64,000 nt of DNA from the NCBI GenBank assembly GCA_963921425.1, contig OY992840.1, forward strand, positions 3,102,501 to 3,166,500, written 5' to 3'. Origin of the DNA: Dryas octopetala (Eukaryota; Streptophyta; Magnoliopsida; Rosales; Rosaceae). A program made the translations under genes and the position numbers. The notes under the pieces are model-generated. The model was not told the DNA's origin, ran no database searches, and was given only the letters and a program-made list of their open reading frames with translations. Positions 22,552-35,066 of the stretch are shown here, one piece after another; positions within the stretch are counted from its first letter, which is position 1, and each line of letters opens with the position of its first letter.

Positions 22552-24580
22552 TGTCACACCCCAATCCTGAATAAAATCTAATATCTAGGAGTGAAGGTAA
22601 CTTACGTCTTAATCGCAGATTAATAAAAAATTTTCTACAATTAAGACGTGAGAAGAAAATAAAAATAATATAAAATAATTGAAGAGACTAAGTAAAGTGA
22701 AAATGAAAAATAGACTTTATTTAGCAAAATACTATTCCAAGAGTACCATACTAGATGTTCATCTTCTTATATATTACAATGTATTGTTAAACAAACAAAA
22801 CATAGTACTCCAGCAAATTCTCTAAATTTCCCTTGGGTATTCCACATCATTGGTCATATTTTCGTCACCTGCATGATTTATTAGGGTGTGAGCTTTTAAG
22901 GCTCAGTAGGGTATATTGATCCCTCATGGCCAGTTATCACATTTAATCAATGTCTCAGTAAAAGAAAATAAATACAGATAATGATTTCAATTATATGCAA
23001 TGAGAATGTGTGTACTCACTCCTTAACCATTCCCGTTGACACATACCCAAGACAAACAGGCCTACACGTCCCATACCGTGCATCCTTCCACTGTGGCCCC
23101 GAATGTCCCAAGTATGAGCCAACACCCATCCGTCCCTTAAGCCCAAATATTTTGAATATAATTAATTCCACTTTTTCTTCAATAATTCTTCCACAAATCA
23201 TGAGATCACCCGGTACATCTCCCTTTCTCCATGGTGTCTCTAGTAAATCACGAGACCACCAAGTTCATCTCCCTCTCTTCTTGGTGTCTCAATTAATCAT
23301 TTTCTTAACCTTGTTCACAATCACACTTTCCTTATGCACTTGTGATTATGCATGTAAAGAAAACATTAATGCATGTATAGAGAAATTAAATAGTACATGC
23401 ATAATAATTTAACCTTACGCAATTTGAGTGTATCACAGACTTAGGAATTTCACAGTGCACACCCAAGATTAATAATAAAAGCTTATTCACAAATATAATG
23501 CACTTAATACATTTAATGAAGAAATAACATCACAAGTAATAAAGATAAATTATCACAAGAAAATAAATCACACAACATGACACAAAGATTAATTGTAATA
23601 TAGTCCAATCATTGGGGAATTAGAGACCCTACCTTAATCTCTTGAGCTCGAGTTCCTTCTTGGTCCGTTCCTATGTGTTCGGGTCTAAAAGTTTAAAAAA
23701 ATATAGTTTAGATATAACTTAATTAGATTTAAATTTATTTCACTCTCTTTTTAAGGAGAGTGTAACTCACACTCTAACTTAGAGGTGTCGGATTGACGCG
23801 AAACTTATACCATTGGACTCGTATCGAAAAATAGAGTTAGGAGGGTGAAAAATTGGGCGAAAACGGTTGCCGGAAACAGCCTCACGCGCCACCACGCGCC
23901 GGCGGTGCGAGTGGGGTGACTGGCCGGTCACTGTTCATCATCTTCTTTAAACAGTCCCTGTTTTCCAGATTTTTCAGTTTTTTTTATCTCATTTTTTACT
24001 CGACTTTTGACCTATCAAACCTTCACCAAATTGAGCAAACTTATACTTGTTTTAAAGCTCTGCATCACCTCTTTACAACCATATAAAGAACATGAAAAAC
24101 GGACGGTTAAAACGCAAGTTATAAGGCTCGAAAGGAGGCCATACGAACATGCGAATTTTCGGGAAAAATTTCCAGATTTTTCATAGTTATTTGTTTTTCA
24201 TTTTCCTTCAATTCCAAACCGCAAAACATGTTTCTAAGGCTATAATAAGGCTATCTACAACCTAATTTTTAGTTTTACAACATAAAAAAAAGGTGTGTAA
24301 ATAAAATTATAAAACAACAAGTTTTAGAAAAAAAATTTGTTAAGGACACCCATGTTTCCATGGGTTCCTTAAACTCACCTTTCTTTATTCCCTCCTTGAG
24401 TTCTATAGAGGCTAAAAGCTGTGAGTTCCTACAGTAAAGAAAAACCATAGATGACAAAAAGAGGTTAGTTTTAAGGAAAGTTTAAAGCAAAACTTCTAAG
24501 ATAAAATTTCAATTTCTAACCTTACTAGAGTTTCCAACCTCTCCTTCTCTAACACTTTCTAGTTCAGTCTCTCTCTCTCT

Positions 24581-24642
<62 letters not shown>

Positions 24643-25037
24643 CTCTTCCTCTCTCTCTCTCTCCCTCTGTTCTTATCTTTGTTCAGTTTTTCTTCGTTGC
24701 TTCCTTAAGTGTGAGCTCTTCACACCAAAGCCCCTTCTTATAATCCAACTTGTTTGCTGAAATCTGGTTAAATTCATTGGCTCTCATCATTGCCTAGAGG
24801 TGACTCATCCCTCTAAGAAAAATCAAAACCATTGATCAAGGCTTATGTGTATATGTAATTAAGGGGATGGACGTTGGTATTATCTTCAAAGCCATTCAGA
24901 TTTTTTTTTTTTTTTTTTAAGTTGGGCTTTTCATCTCTTGTAAAACAATTGGGCTAAAGCCCAAACTTAGAAGTTTAACCCAAATTTTTAAAGCCCATAA
25001 ATATTATTATTATTATTTTTTTTTTTTGGACATTACA
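22552..25037 (-). repeat. 5' LTR of the chromovirus
   Basis: 2,486 bp with the same termini as the 3' LTR. Differences from it are scattered single substitutions, a shorter A/AAAAT run near 22,660, and a different (CT)n arrangement at 24,568-24,664. Confidence 0.95.
24737..24743 (-). promoter_or_regulatory. Candidate TATA box in the 5' LTR
   Basis: The sense strand reads TTATAAG, with a GA-rich leader downstream (the (CT)n tract on the + strand). The identical motif lies at 16,809-16,815 in the other LTR. Placement is plausible for transcription toward gag but unproven. Confidence 0.4.
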
Positions 25038-26316
25038 GCACCCTCGAATATCCCAAGATTTTAATGCCACTCAATCAAGCATTAATCCCCCAAGACACCC
25101 AAGGTGGGTTGAGCATTTTTGAATTAAATGGGTTGGATCAGAGATAATAAATAGCGGAAAACATGTGAAGTAAAATAAAACTTCTTTATAAAACCAATCC
25201 CCAAGGTTACGATAGTTCATTGCAACCTTGAAGAATTACATAAATTCGAAATACATAGCAATCATAGAATAAAGGTTTCAAAACTATGCAAACGTATAAT
25301 CAAAGTAAATAACTCAAAACCATCTTCAAATAATGGAGGTAAAATCATTCAAGACATACTCGATACGAGAAAACAATCAAATTACATCACCAATTAAATC
25401 CAGGAAGTTGACAAGTCTCAAGATGCTGCTCTGCTCGACCATAGTCCAAGTTCGTCTCTTTACCATGCTCGTACATATAAAAACATCCAATAAACAAGAA
25501 ACACAAAAACAATGTAAGGGATAAGCATGTCATACGATCATAGCTTCCCTCAGGAAACCCTGCTAAGTTTGAAAACCACAAAATATTTCCCAGTGAAAAA
25601 CATAGTGTAAATCATTTTCTTACGAATCCTTCAATCATCCAAAACAAGTTCTTCAAACATTTCCTTTGAAATCCTTTCAAAACATTTATGACTTGGCTGT
25701 ACAACAATATAATTATAAACATGCAATTTCACAATAAATCAATCATTCCTGATGGTCGATACACGTTAGGTACAACTATGGCCAGCTATTAAAAGATATA
25801 GTATCCATAGTGAAAGTGTTACGGTAAACATAAATAGTAACTTACAATTGAGAAACCGTATTTACTGCCACCTGATCAATCATGGGTCCCTGTTTCGCAC
25901 AAGCCCACATAGCCACGTATTATCTTGGCTAAACTCCCCATAATATACTGATAAATTCTTGTAGAATGTTTAGGGATTTGAACCCAAGGTCACGTATTAT
26001 GCTACCCAAACTCTCAAACCCATCATACAAATATAGCATGTTATAATAATTTAAAACACAAACACTCACAAAGTCCATAGTTAGGAATGTAGGATAAATC
26101 CCCCTACTTGGAATCCAATGTTTTTCACGTATTCTTTTACATAGCTTATGCATCCCCATCCGTCTCGAATCCATTGCCTTCTTGTCACGTCACAAAGAAA
26201 TCTTTCGGTAACTAGTGTTCCTAATGTCCGACAATACGACAATTTAGTCAAAAGTTAAGTTCAACACAATCTCGTTATGACTCATCCTTTTAGATTACAT
26301 GTCCCTAAAGACTCTA
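25038..26316. repeat. Right part of the LTR-like repeat split by the chromovirus
   Basis: Continues the unit begun at 14,579 (GCACC duplicated, then CTCGAATATCCC). It has no coding content. It ends abruptly at the terminus of the next LTR (26,317), so its own right end is missing or unrecognised. Confidence 0.5.
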
Positions 26317-28362
26317 TGTGAGACCCCGTATTTTTCAAATTTTTATTTTAAAATATTTTGAGAATTTATTTTAAGGATTTTGGAAATTTATTTGGAAATT
26401 AAAAAGGGTTTTGATTTAATTTTTAATTTTTGTTTTAAATTGAGCTTGACCCAAAGTTGACTTTTAAAATTAGTGGGCTTTCATCTTTGACTTTAGGCAT
26501 GTTGGTTAGGTCTCGAGTCCACGAGTTCGTAGACACGAAGCACGCGTAAATCGGAGTTACGATTTGAGAGTTACGGGCATTTGAAGTAAAGGACAATCTC
26601 GTAATTTGTACCAAAGGGGTTTTAAAACCCAAAAATCAGACTTTTATCTCTTCTTTTTTTTTCCTCTCTCCCCCCGCGATTCACTCTCTTGTTGCACTGT
26701 GCAGCCGCCGCCATCACCGACGCGTGAGGGAGCGTCTAGCGACGGCTGCCGAAGGTTGAAGCCCAGACGAGCTCTCCATCCTTCCCTCTTCCCCCGCCTG
26801 GTCTCCGTTCAACCCAGAAAAAGCCCCGAAACCCAGTTCAAGGTCGGTTTGGAGCTTCGGCATTGACCCTACTTTTCTGGCGGATTCGAGGCCTGCGACC
26901 ACCTTCATCTTCTTCTTCTCGTCGAGCCGATCATGATGGTGTGCTCTGATCGTCCACTCGACGCTCCTCGACGGCGGATAGAGGCTGAAAAGGCCGGCGG
27001 CTTCTTCCGCCAGTTTCGAGCTTTTCCGGCAAAAATTGGCTGTCGACCCAAGTATAAAAGTTGATCATCTCGATGTCTTCTTCGTACTTGTGTAATTCGT
27101 TTAGGTGGATGTTGAGTTTTGAAAATCGTGCAAGTTAACCACCAAGGACCACCACAGGTCCCACAGCGTTTGGCCGTGCCGATGGCTGGAATTGTTGGTT
27201 TTTGGCCTCTGGCCAGTCACCCGAAGCCCGTGGGTGAGTTTCTGTGTGTTTTGTGTACTGTTCTAAGTCAGGCAACCACCGTGTGTGGTGGCGGCCGCCC
27301 GTTTCGGTCGTTTAGCGGCTATTTGTGTTTCTGGTTTGTTTTTGATTGGTTGTCTGGTCTTAACAGGTACACGGGCTTGGAAAATCTTATCCCCAATGCC
27401 ATTATGCTGCCGAATTTGATATCCGAGCAATAGCGTCATGAAGGGCACTTCGGTCATTTCACGTGGTTGCATTGTGAATGATACTTATCGGATTTTAATG
27501 TAGAGTACCGTTAATGAATTGTCTGTTTTATGTGTTTGTTGTTATATGTTAGGAAGACTAAGTGTAGGATTTGGATCATGAGAATGAATTGACGAGGATT
27601 TAAGGCTAAGGAATTAATTGGGAATTATAGAGTTGCCCTGAGATTAATTACTGATTAGATGAGAAATGTTTATTTTTGAGGATCCATGAATGATGATTAA
27701 GCAATTAGTTTTACAAAATAATCAACTTACTTATTGAGGAAGTGTTGGTATGATTTGAGTGGCAAACAAGTGAGAGGTCATGAGTAGAAATCAATTTCGG
27801 AAAGGATTCGGCATAGTTCGGAGTAAATAGTGAGTGGACCTTGTTTTATAAATGTTTTAAGAATAAATTTTCTCACAGCAAGTGTTGATGGTGATGCATA
27901 TGTAGAGGTGAATCTGAAAAGAAATACAAGGGGCATTAATATATTATTAAACAATGAAAGTTATGAGATGGTTTCGAGGATGCTGTGATTGAGGTTGTGC
28001 GAGAATACCTGTCTTCCCGTGCATCGATTCGCTCTGCACGAGAAGTGGTGAGCTTATCTGCTTGCTCGTGTCTATGCACGGGATGTAGCAAGCTTAGTTA
28101 CCTCAGTATATGACCAGCAGTTCCCCGGCTACTAGTTTGGCGTGAGGTTTCAATTGTGGAGTATTTTGAGAGTATTAATTGTTTTTCAGAGGTCGATTTA
28201 CAGTTTTGAGATGATTTAAAAATGGATTTGAGAAAATGTTTTAAAATTGGGGATTTCAAAGAGTGATGTGAGTGAAATTAGATAGATGTTTATTTGTTTG
28301 ATTGCTTGTTTGCATTGTTTGCTAGGACTTGGTAAAGTCTAGGCTTGAATCTTGAAGATGGA
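26317..28362 (+). repeat. LTR of family B, copy 1, truncated by an Athila-like insertion
   Basis: Starts TGTGAGACCCCGTA and is alignable over most of its length with 60,626-63,056 (which starts TGTGAGACCTCGTA). Shared features include a GC-rich central block around 26,690-27,060, the 'ctcgatgtcttcttc' motif, and hairpin units at 28,018-28,082. The short frames in the GC-rich block recur in both copies at shifted positions and are not genes. It is cut at 28,362, where the TGATGAG terminus begins. Confidence 0.65.
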
Positions 28363-30751
28363 TGATGAGTGTGCATTTTGCATCACTTTATGATACTAAT
28401 TCCTTAACCTAGAGTGTTAGAACTCGATATTTTGTGTTTCTTGTCTTGTTTTTGTGTTTTCAGGTCAAATGAAGCAGAAATGAGAAAAAGAAGCAAATGG
28501 AGCCATTTTGGGACATTTCCTGGTCAAACCAGGAAAACGAGTGAAATCCTGGTCAAACCAGGAAAAGTGCAGAAATCCTAGTCAAATGAGGATTCCTAGT
28601 CACACTAGGAAACATCAAGTCCAGAACCATCATTGCGGAGCCAGAAATGTGAAATCCTGATTCGAACAGGAAATCCTGGTTGAACTAGGAAACCTAACCC
28701 AATTAGGGAAAGGAGTCCTAATGACACTAGGAGACCCCAGGGGCAATATGGTCATTACGAGAAGTCGAAATGGATAAGGAATCTCTCATTTTCAAGGAAT
28801 CCTAGTTGCATCAGGAAATGATGGTCAAATTCAAGGTTTCAGAAGCTTCCAGAAGCTTCCAGAAGGTGGTGGACATCCATGGAAATGAATGGAGGGAAGA
28901 AATGAATTTGAATTCAAATGGAAATGAGGGGCAAAATGGGAAGTCAAAAGTGGAGGGCCCATGGGCCCTAGGGATGCCGAACCAAGATGGGCCATGCATG
29001 CACATGCATGGGCCCAAACCCTAGCAGCCCAAAGGCCATGCGCAAGGAGGAAGATGGCAGCCCATGCATGCGCATGCATGCCATGCAAACCCTAGCAGCC
29101 AAGGAGCCATGCGCAAGCCCAAGGTGACAAGCCCAAGGTGGAAGCCCATGGAGTGAAACCCTAGCCCATCTTATCCAAGCCACTGAAGCCCAACATGCAA
29201 GCCTAAAGCCTAAGACCAGCAGCCCATGCGCAAGGAAAGGACCCTAGCTGGGCTAGGCGTGAATCACTTAAGCCTAAGGAGCAGCCCATGCCGCAAGGCC
29301 TGATGCACCTAACCCTAGCTGATGCCGCAAGCCACAAGGAGAAGGAAACCTAGCAGCCACAAGTTTTCTCTTCCTTGCCTCTCAATGAATGCTCCTCTAT
29401 ATATATCCCCTTCATTCAGAACCCTAGGGATGACTTTTCTCACCTCCTACTCCAGCCGAAATTCTCTTTTGTTCCTTAGTTTTATTTTTGCTGTTCTAGG
29501 TTAGTTTTAGTTTAATTCTTGTGAGGGGAGCCGAATTCAGAGGGTTCTAGAGAGAGAAGGTGGCGTGACAAGTGAGAGAGAGAAGGACCAGCCTGCTGCC
29601 GCAAGCCCTAGCTCACCTTGCCGTGAGTTCCTCCTGCTTGCTAGGTGCCTCCTTCTTCCTCTCTCCTTGCCGCAGCCACCCTAGTGTTTGCATCTCTGAT
29701 TTTGCTTCTTTTTCCTTCTAGTTTCTATTTTAATTGTTGGTTTATGCTACTGAAGTTAATTAGTTTATGATTCTGAATTTATTTAATGCATGGTTCTGAT
29801 TTCATTTAATTTATGCAATTTAATTTAGTTGTTTAGTTGTGCCTTTAATTTTGCGTTTCTGATTTTATTTAGCAAGCATGAATTGGGACTTTGTTTATTT
29901 GTTAGTTTCTGTTTTTATTTATTTTATTTAATTATGTAAGTTAGTTATTCTATCTTGCATGTTAGTCGTAGGTCGATTAATGGATTTGCATGTTCTAACA
30001 AATCGTTTATCCGTCTCTTGGTCTGTTAGTTTGATGTTTGCGCATATTAAATTTCCACTATCTATTAGAACCTGTCACTAGTTGTTTGCATCCTTTGACT
30101 GGCCACCTTAGGGTAATTGCATCTAGTTTATTTGTTAGGTTTATCTGTGAAATAGTCAAAGACACTAAACCACAAGTAACAAGGGAATAAGGGATTATTC
30201 TTGGTAGTGGGGTTGGGCGACCTCTATAAGGAAATAGTCAAAGCTTATATGTTGTGCATGTTTGACGTTCTCATAAAACTTAATAACTCCTGCATGGGTA
30301 ACAGCTGCCTTAGCTTGAACTAGGGAACATGTAGGTTAACTGGCTAAGGAAGGCCCAAGAAGCTCTTAGTTTATGCATTATGAGAACAATGGCGAGAAAG
30401 TAACTAGCCAAACCTTTTTAGCTGTCAAACTTTAATATGTTGTGTTCAAATTAACTGTCATTAGCCTTGGATGGTTATTGCATGCTTATCTGATTTGAAA
30501 CTGAAAACTTAACATTGCAAGATAGAATAAAGTATGTGTGCGTGTGGTGATGTGTGCGTGTGTTCCATCTTTCCAAAACCCCCCATTTAGTTATTCTAGT
30601 GATTAATTGCATTGATTTGTTGTATATTAACCATTCCCTGTGGGATCGACCTCGTGCTTGTACGCTTTGCTACTGATGCGATTCGTGCACTTGCGAGTAA
30701 ACTTAGAATGAGATAACTGTTTATTTTGTTCTAGGAAAACACAATCAACAA
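28363..30751 (+). repeat. 5' LTR of the Athila-like element
   Basis: 2,389 bp, from TGATGAGTGTGCATTTTGC to ...AATCAACA. Contains a cluster of about nine quasi-palindromes of the form TCCTGGTCAAACCAGGA (28,515-28,820), RY-type CATGCATG palindromes (28,990-29,085), repeated AACCCTAG boxes (29,018-29,320) and a TATA box. The first part is nearly identical to 35,067-36,206, and related to 63,352-64,000. Confidence 0.9.
29398..29406 (+). promoter_or_regulatory. TATA box of the Athila-like 5' LTR
   Basis: TATATATAT followed by CCCC about 1.0 kb into the LTR, conserved at 36,102-36,110 in the 3' LTR. Typical spacing for the U3/R boundary of a large plant LTR. Confidence 0.6.
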
Positions 30752-30757
30752 GTTTTT

Positions 30758-30776
30758 GGCGCCGTTGCCGGGAATG
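30758..30776 (+). promoter_or_regulatory. Primer binding site, tRNA-Asp
   Basis: TGGCGCCGTTGCCGGGAAT matches the complement of the 3' end of plant tRNA-Asp (with one late mismatch) six bases after the LTR end. It is the primer used by Athila/Tat elements. Confidence 0.9.
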
Positions 30777-30933
30777 GTGTCTAATATCAATAAATTGGTG
30801 TACTTAGTCATTAGAATTAGGTTATATTAGCTAGATTTCAGTTTTTGTTAATTCTTAGTTTTTAATAAATGCCATGCCCTAATTTGCATTCTTTCTACTG
30901 ATTATGTGTTTTTCTCTTGATTAGGTGTGTTTT

Positions 30934-33060
30934 ATGAACCCTGAACTTGTTGCTAGGTTGGAGAGGCTCAAGAACAAAGCTTTAGGTACATCACAAGTCA
31001 GCCCGCAACCTAGTGCATCAGATTCGAGTAGTGAAGAGACTGAGAGTGTCAAAATGGCTGAAGCAAATGAGATGATGCCGCAGCCCCTGAGCCATTTTTC
31101 AGCACCTTCGCTGCCCACTCAACCATCTTGCATTCGGTATACAACCATAGCCACTGATTTCGAAATCAAGAGTGGTCAGATACACTTGTTGCCGAGCTAC
31201 CATGGACTGAATGGGGAGGATCCGATCCACTTTTTGAAGGAGTTTTTCGGGGTTTGTGAAGCCGCACAATTGAGGGGCCTGAATGCTGATCAGTACCGTT
31301 TGAGGATGTTCCCTTTTGCGCTTAAGGATAAGGCAAAGAGGTGGTTGTATTCGCTGCCCAGTGGTTCCATTTCGACATGGGATGATCTTTCGAGCAAGTT
31401 CCTGAACAAGTTTTATTCCATTTCCAAGACAAATTCGATTCGGAAGGAGATCCTTAGATTTGTGTAGAAAGCGGACGAGCCATTCCATGAGACTTGGGAC
31501 AGATTCAATGAATTACTTACAAGCTGCCCACACCATAACCTATCTCCTTGGTATGTGATTTGTTGTTTTTATCAGGGATTATTGGAGAGAGACCAAGCCA
31601 AGGTGGATTCGGCATGTGGTGGTGCGTTTATGTCAAAAACGGAGGATGAGGCTACAGATTTGTTTGAGTCACTTTCTTTGAGTTCTCAACAATGGGATTC
31701 CAATCGTGCAAGAGGAGGACCAAAGAGAGGGTTGTATGAGGTAGCTGATGTGCCGAACACCATGGAGGGACAGATTTTGGAAATCAAGACTATGGTGCAG
31801 AAGTTATCTTTGGCTCAAGAGAAGATGATGGGTATGCAAGAACAAGGAGGTGATGTGGAACACGTGAATCAGGTTGGGAATTATCCTAGGGTGCCATATG
31901 ATCCATTTTCTAACACTTATAACCCTGGATGGAAGAATAACCCTAATTTCAGGTGGAGCAATAACAATGGACAGCAAGCTAGTGGGAGCACCAACAAGCC
32001 GTATATGCACCCTAATGCCGAGAGGTCTAGTTTGGAGGACAAGATTGCTCAGATTGCTCAAAGCACCACTTCCCTTGCTCAGAGCACCAACGCCTTCATG
32101 AACCGTACCGAGCAGCAGATGCAAGCCAATTCGAAGGCGATTGCACACTTGGAGAGTCAAATGGGTCAGATTGCCACTACTTTGGGTCAGAGAGAGAAGG
32201 GGAAATTGCCAAGTCAGCCCATCGTCAACCCGAAGAATGAGGAGCATGTAAATGCTATTTTGAGGACTACTCCAAGAAAAAGAGTTAGAGTGGTCAAGAC
32301 TAAGGAGGTGATTGAGATCATGGATAGTGAGGAAGAGGAGGATCCGGAAATGATAGAGGAGAAAGCTGATACACGTGTGATTCCCCTCATTCCGGACATC
32401 GACATCACCAAATTTCCAGCAACCATGAGGGAGTTGAAGTCTATTGAGAAGAAGGTTGAGGAGCAGGGGCATAGTCACAACGTTCCTAGGGAGATTTGTG
32501 GTTATCTCTTTGCATCTTTTCCAAGCAAGAAGAGGGATCCAGGCTCGTTGGTCATACCATGCAGCATAGGGGAGTATGAGATCGCCAATGCCATAGTTGA
32601 CAATGGCTCAGCTATCAATGTCATGCCGCTGGTTGTGTTCGAGAGGCTTGGATTTGTGGAGGCTGATTTGCAACCGTTTGATTTGGACATTCGCTTCGCC
32701 AACTCTTCAGTCGAGAAAGCCCGTGGTATGCTTGTGGATGTTTTGGTTAAATGTCGTAAATTACTAATTCCCTCTGATTTCATAGTGCTAGATGTGCCGA
32801 GACTTCCGGGCGACGTTTCGATTATTCTTGGGAGACCATTTTTGTGCACCTCTAACATGGAGTACAAAGCATTGGAGAGTACCATGAAGATTCGGCACTA
32901 CACCAAGCAAGAGGTGTATTTGCTCACTTCCGAGATGCCAGAAAATGAGGAGATCACTTTTTATGGAGAGGAGAAGTCAGAGATGGAGAGCTTCTTCAGT
33001 TCGTTCTTAGGGAGTGCCGAGAGTAGCAATGGCAAGAAGAAGAGGAAAGGACGCAAGTAA
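30934..33060 (+). pseudogene. Athila-like gag-protease reading frame with one stop
   Basis: A single frame of 709 codons from ATG 30,934, broken only by TAG at 31,465-31,467 (codon 178). The capsid-like gag region runs from about residue 85 to 180 (FLKEFFGVCEAAQLRGL, FPFALKDKAKRWLYSLP). A NPGWKNNPNFRW block lies near residue 332, and a coiled-coil-like stretch rich in Gln and Thr follows. The aspartic protease has its catalytic Asp near residue 556 in the context IVDNGSAINVMPL, where many relatives have D-x-GAS, and the ILGRPFL block near residue 632. A basic tail (KKKRKGRK) ends the protein, with no pol fused downstream. Gag packages the RNA and the protease matures it. Confidence 0.85.
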
Positions 33061-35066
33061 GGAGAAGGCAATGTCAGGCTGAAGACAGAAAAACAAGCGC
33101 TTATTGGGAGGCAACCCAAGTTTTTGTTTCGAATAATGGAGGAGGAGTCGTCGAGGACCAAGGAGGCCGCGCCTACCCTTGGAGTGTCCACGCTTGCGTA
33201 CGCAAGTAAACAGTTTCTTTATTTCGCTTCATAAGACAATTTTTCATTTTGGTGTGTTTATTTGGTTTTGGATATTTGCAATTTCCCGTTTTTCTTAATT
33301 TGATCATTCTTGCATTTATTTCATATACATTGAGGACAATGTATCATTTAAGTGTGGGGGGAAGGGCAATTGTCATTTGTTAGTGTTTTTAGGTTAGAAC
33401 AAGTGTTTAGAGTGTTTTAAGTGTTTTTGAGTGTTTTTAGAAAAAGAAAAAAAAATTTTCATTTTTAGTGTTTTTAGGTTAGGAAAAAACTTTTTCTTTT
33501 GTTTTTAAACTTAGGATGTCAAAACCCACATCAAAATGCACGTTTTCATTAGATCTCATTCACCTTAGTGATGGATGTGATTCTTTAGAAGTGTGCGACA
33601 TTGTTTTAAAAACAAAAAGTTTTTGAGTCATTTTGGTTGGTTCAGGTCGTTTTGAGTCCCCAACTAATTGATTTGAGTGTGCATGATTGTTATAAGCATG
33701 TTTTAGTATTGTGTGTATATTTGGTGTTCTTTTCATTCTAATAGTGTTCCATAACATATCTTGCAATTCTATGTCATTTGGCCTTGTTGATATGAATTTA
33801 GGTAGTGATTAGCATTACTAATGATTATATGCATAATAGAGTAGACTTTCATGACCTAAGTGAGCTTTTTAGCCCTGTTCTTCAATTCTTGAGTGTTGCG
33901 TGCCACTCTGATTCTATCATTGTCATAAAAGTCGTTGCTTTAATCTCATTGTCTTTCATTTGGTCATTTGCTTGGAATATGCATAATCTTGAATCAATGA
34001 GCTAGAACTCTTTTCTTGTGTACACAAAGCATGTCGTATTTGCATAACTCTTGAGAAATGAATTTAGGCCCTGTTTGTGTACCCCATAGCCTGAAAGCCT
34101 ACCCATTACATGTTTTATCCTTAGTTACCCATTTTGAGCCTTTTAAGCCGTTTTCTTTGTTACCCCATACCAAACCCTAAGTTTGGGGGTGCTACACCCC
34201 TTTTACCCGTTTTACCCTTTTTATGGTATTGCAAGTTGTTTATATGTTGATTGAGGTGAAAAAGAAGTGAAAATGCATAGCTTGTACAAAAATGTGTTAG
34301 AAAAGTATGTATGCCGTGCCCAAGGAAAAGAAAAAGAAAAGAAATCAAAGAAAAGAGATGGGACGGTTTCAAAAGAAAAAGTGAGCAAAAAGAGTTCAAA
34401 TTAAGCTATGAAGTGCAAAGAAGCAAAGTGTACCTCAGAATGTTCTATTGATGCTTGCAATTCCATGAAATTAGCCCTTTGTGTTTCCTTTTCATTTCAA
34501 TACCCTATCCTAGCCTAAGCCTTCATTATAACCCTATTAAAGCCCTAGCTGATCTCAAGAGGTGTGTATTATACTTATGTGGAGTCTATTTAAGAAGGGA
34601 GCCTATGGTTATTGATTCTATTTCAAGCATTTGGATTCCTTTCATGAGATCAGTATTTCTTTCTAAAATGTGCCTTTATTTCATGTACATATGTGAGCTA
34701 ATTGTTTTTGTTACATATTTCCTCTCACATATACTTTTGAGTGCACATATCAACCCAATTCTTGAGTGTTATCATTGAGAGTATGCCATAGTGAGGATTG
34801 GAGTTGAATCTATTATGTATGTATTGATTTAGTTTTGTTTGTCTAAAACTTGGATTTGTGTCAAGGATGGCCTATATGACAATAGAGGAGCGAGGTATGT
34901 TATTTGAAATGTTATTAGAATTTGGAGAATACAATTTATATGCCTTGCTTTCCTATGTGATTAATGGTTGTGCGCATGAATTCAGTTGTTGGGATGTTAG
35001 AGTCAGTCTTGAGTCTTTTCTTTCCTTTATTTGCTCGAGGACTAGCAAAATCTAAGTTTGGGGGTG
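33061..35066 (+). other. Non-coding 3' internal region of the Athila-like element
   Basis: About 2 kb with no long frame. It holds 'gggaggcaaccc' near 33,105 and three purine-rich tracts of the form AAGTKTGGGGG: 33,350-33,366, about 34,178-34,189 and 35,052-35,066. The last abuts the 3' LTR and is the likely plus-strand primer; the others may be secondary primers. There is no trace of reverse transcriptase or integrase motifs in any frame. Confidence 0.7.

Larger units (their letters stand above)
14617..25037 (-). mobile_element. Complete Ty3/gypsy chromovirus (Tekay/Del-like), recent insertion
   Basis: 10,421-bp element read on the minus strand: 5' LTR 22,552-25,037, primer site 22,537-22,548, extra reading frame 22,362-21,928, gag-pol 21,623-17,120, polypurine tract 17,118-17,130, 3' LTR 14,617-17,117. 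The LTRs begin TGTAATGTCC and end GGGGTGTGACA on the sense strand. The 5-bp direct repeat GCACC flanks it exactly (14,612-14,616 and 25,038-25,042). Lineage is assigned from the gag zinc knuckle, pol order (protease, RT, RNase H, integrase), the C-terminal chromodomain, the tRNA-iMet primer site and the large LTRs; all fit Tekay/Del. The two LTRs differ by about 20 substitutions plus microsatellite length, which implies a young insertion. Several nonsense changes and one frameshift mean it cannot make a full polyprotein itself. Confidence 0.95.

Noticed and set aside
26606..27433. GC-rich frames in the family B LTR as genes
   Set aside because: The same region in the second copy (60,893-61,800) has different frames; the composition is that of a CT/GC-rich LTR leader.
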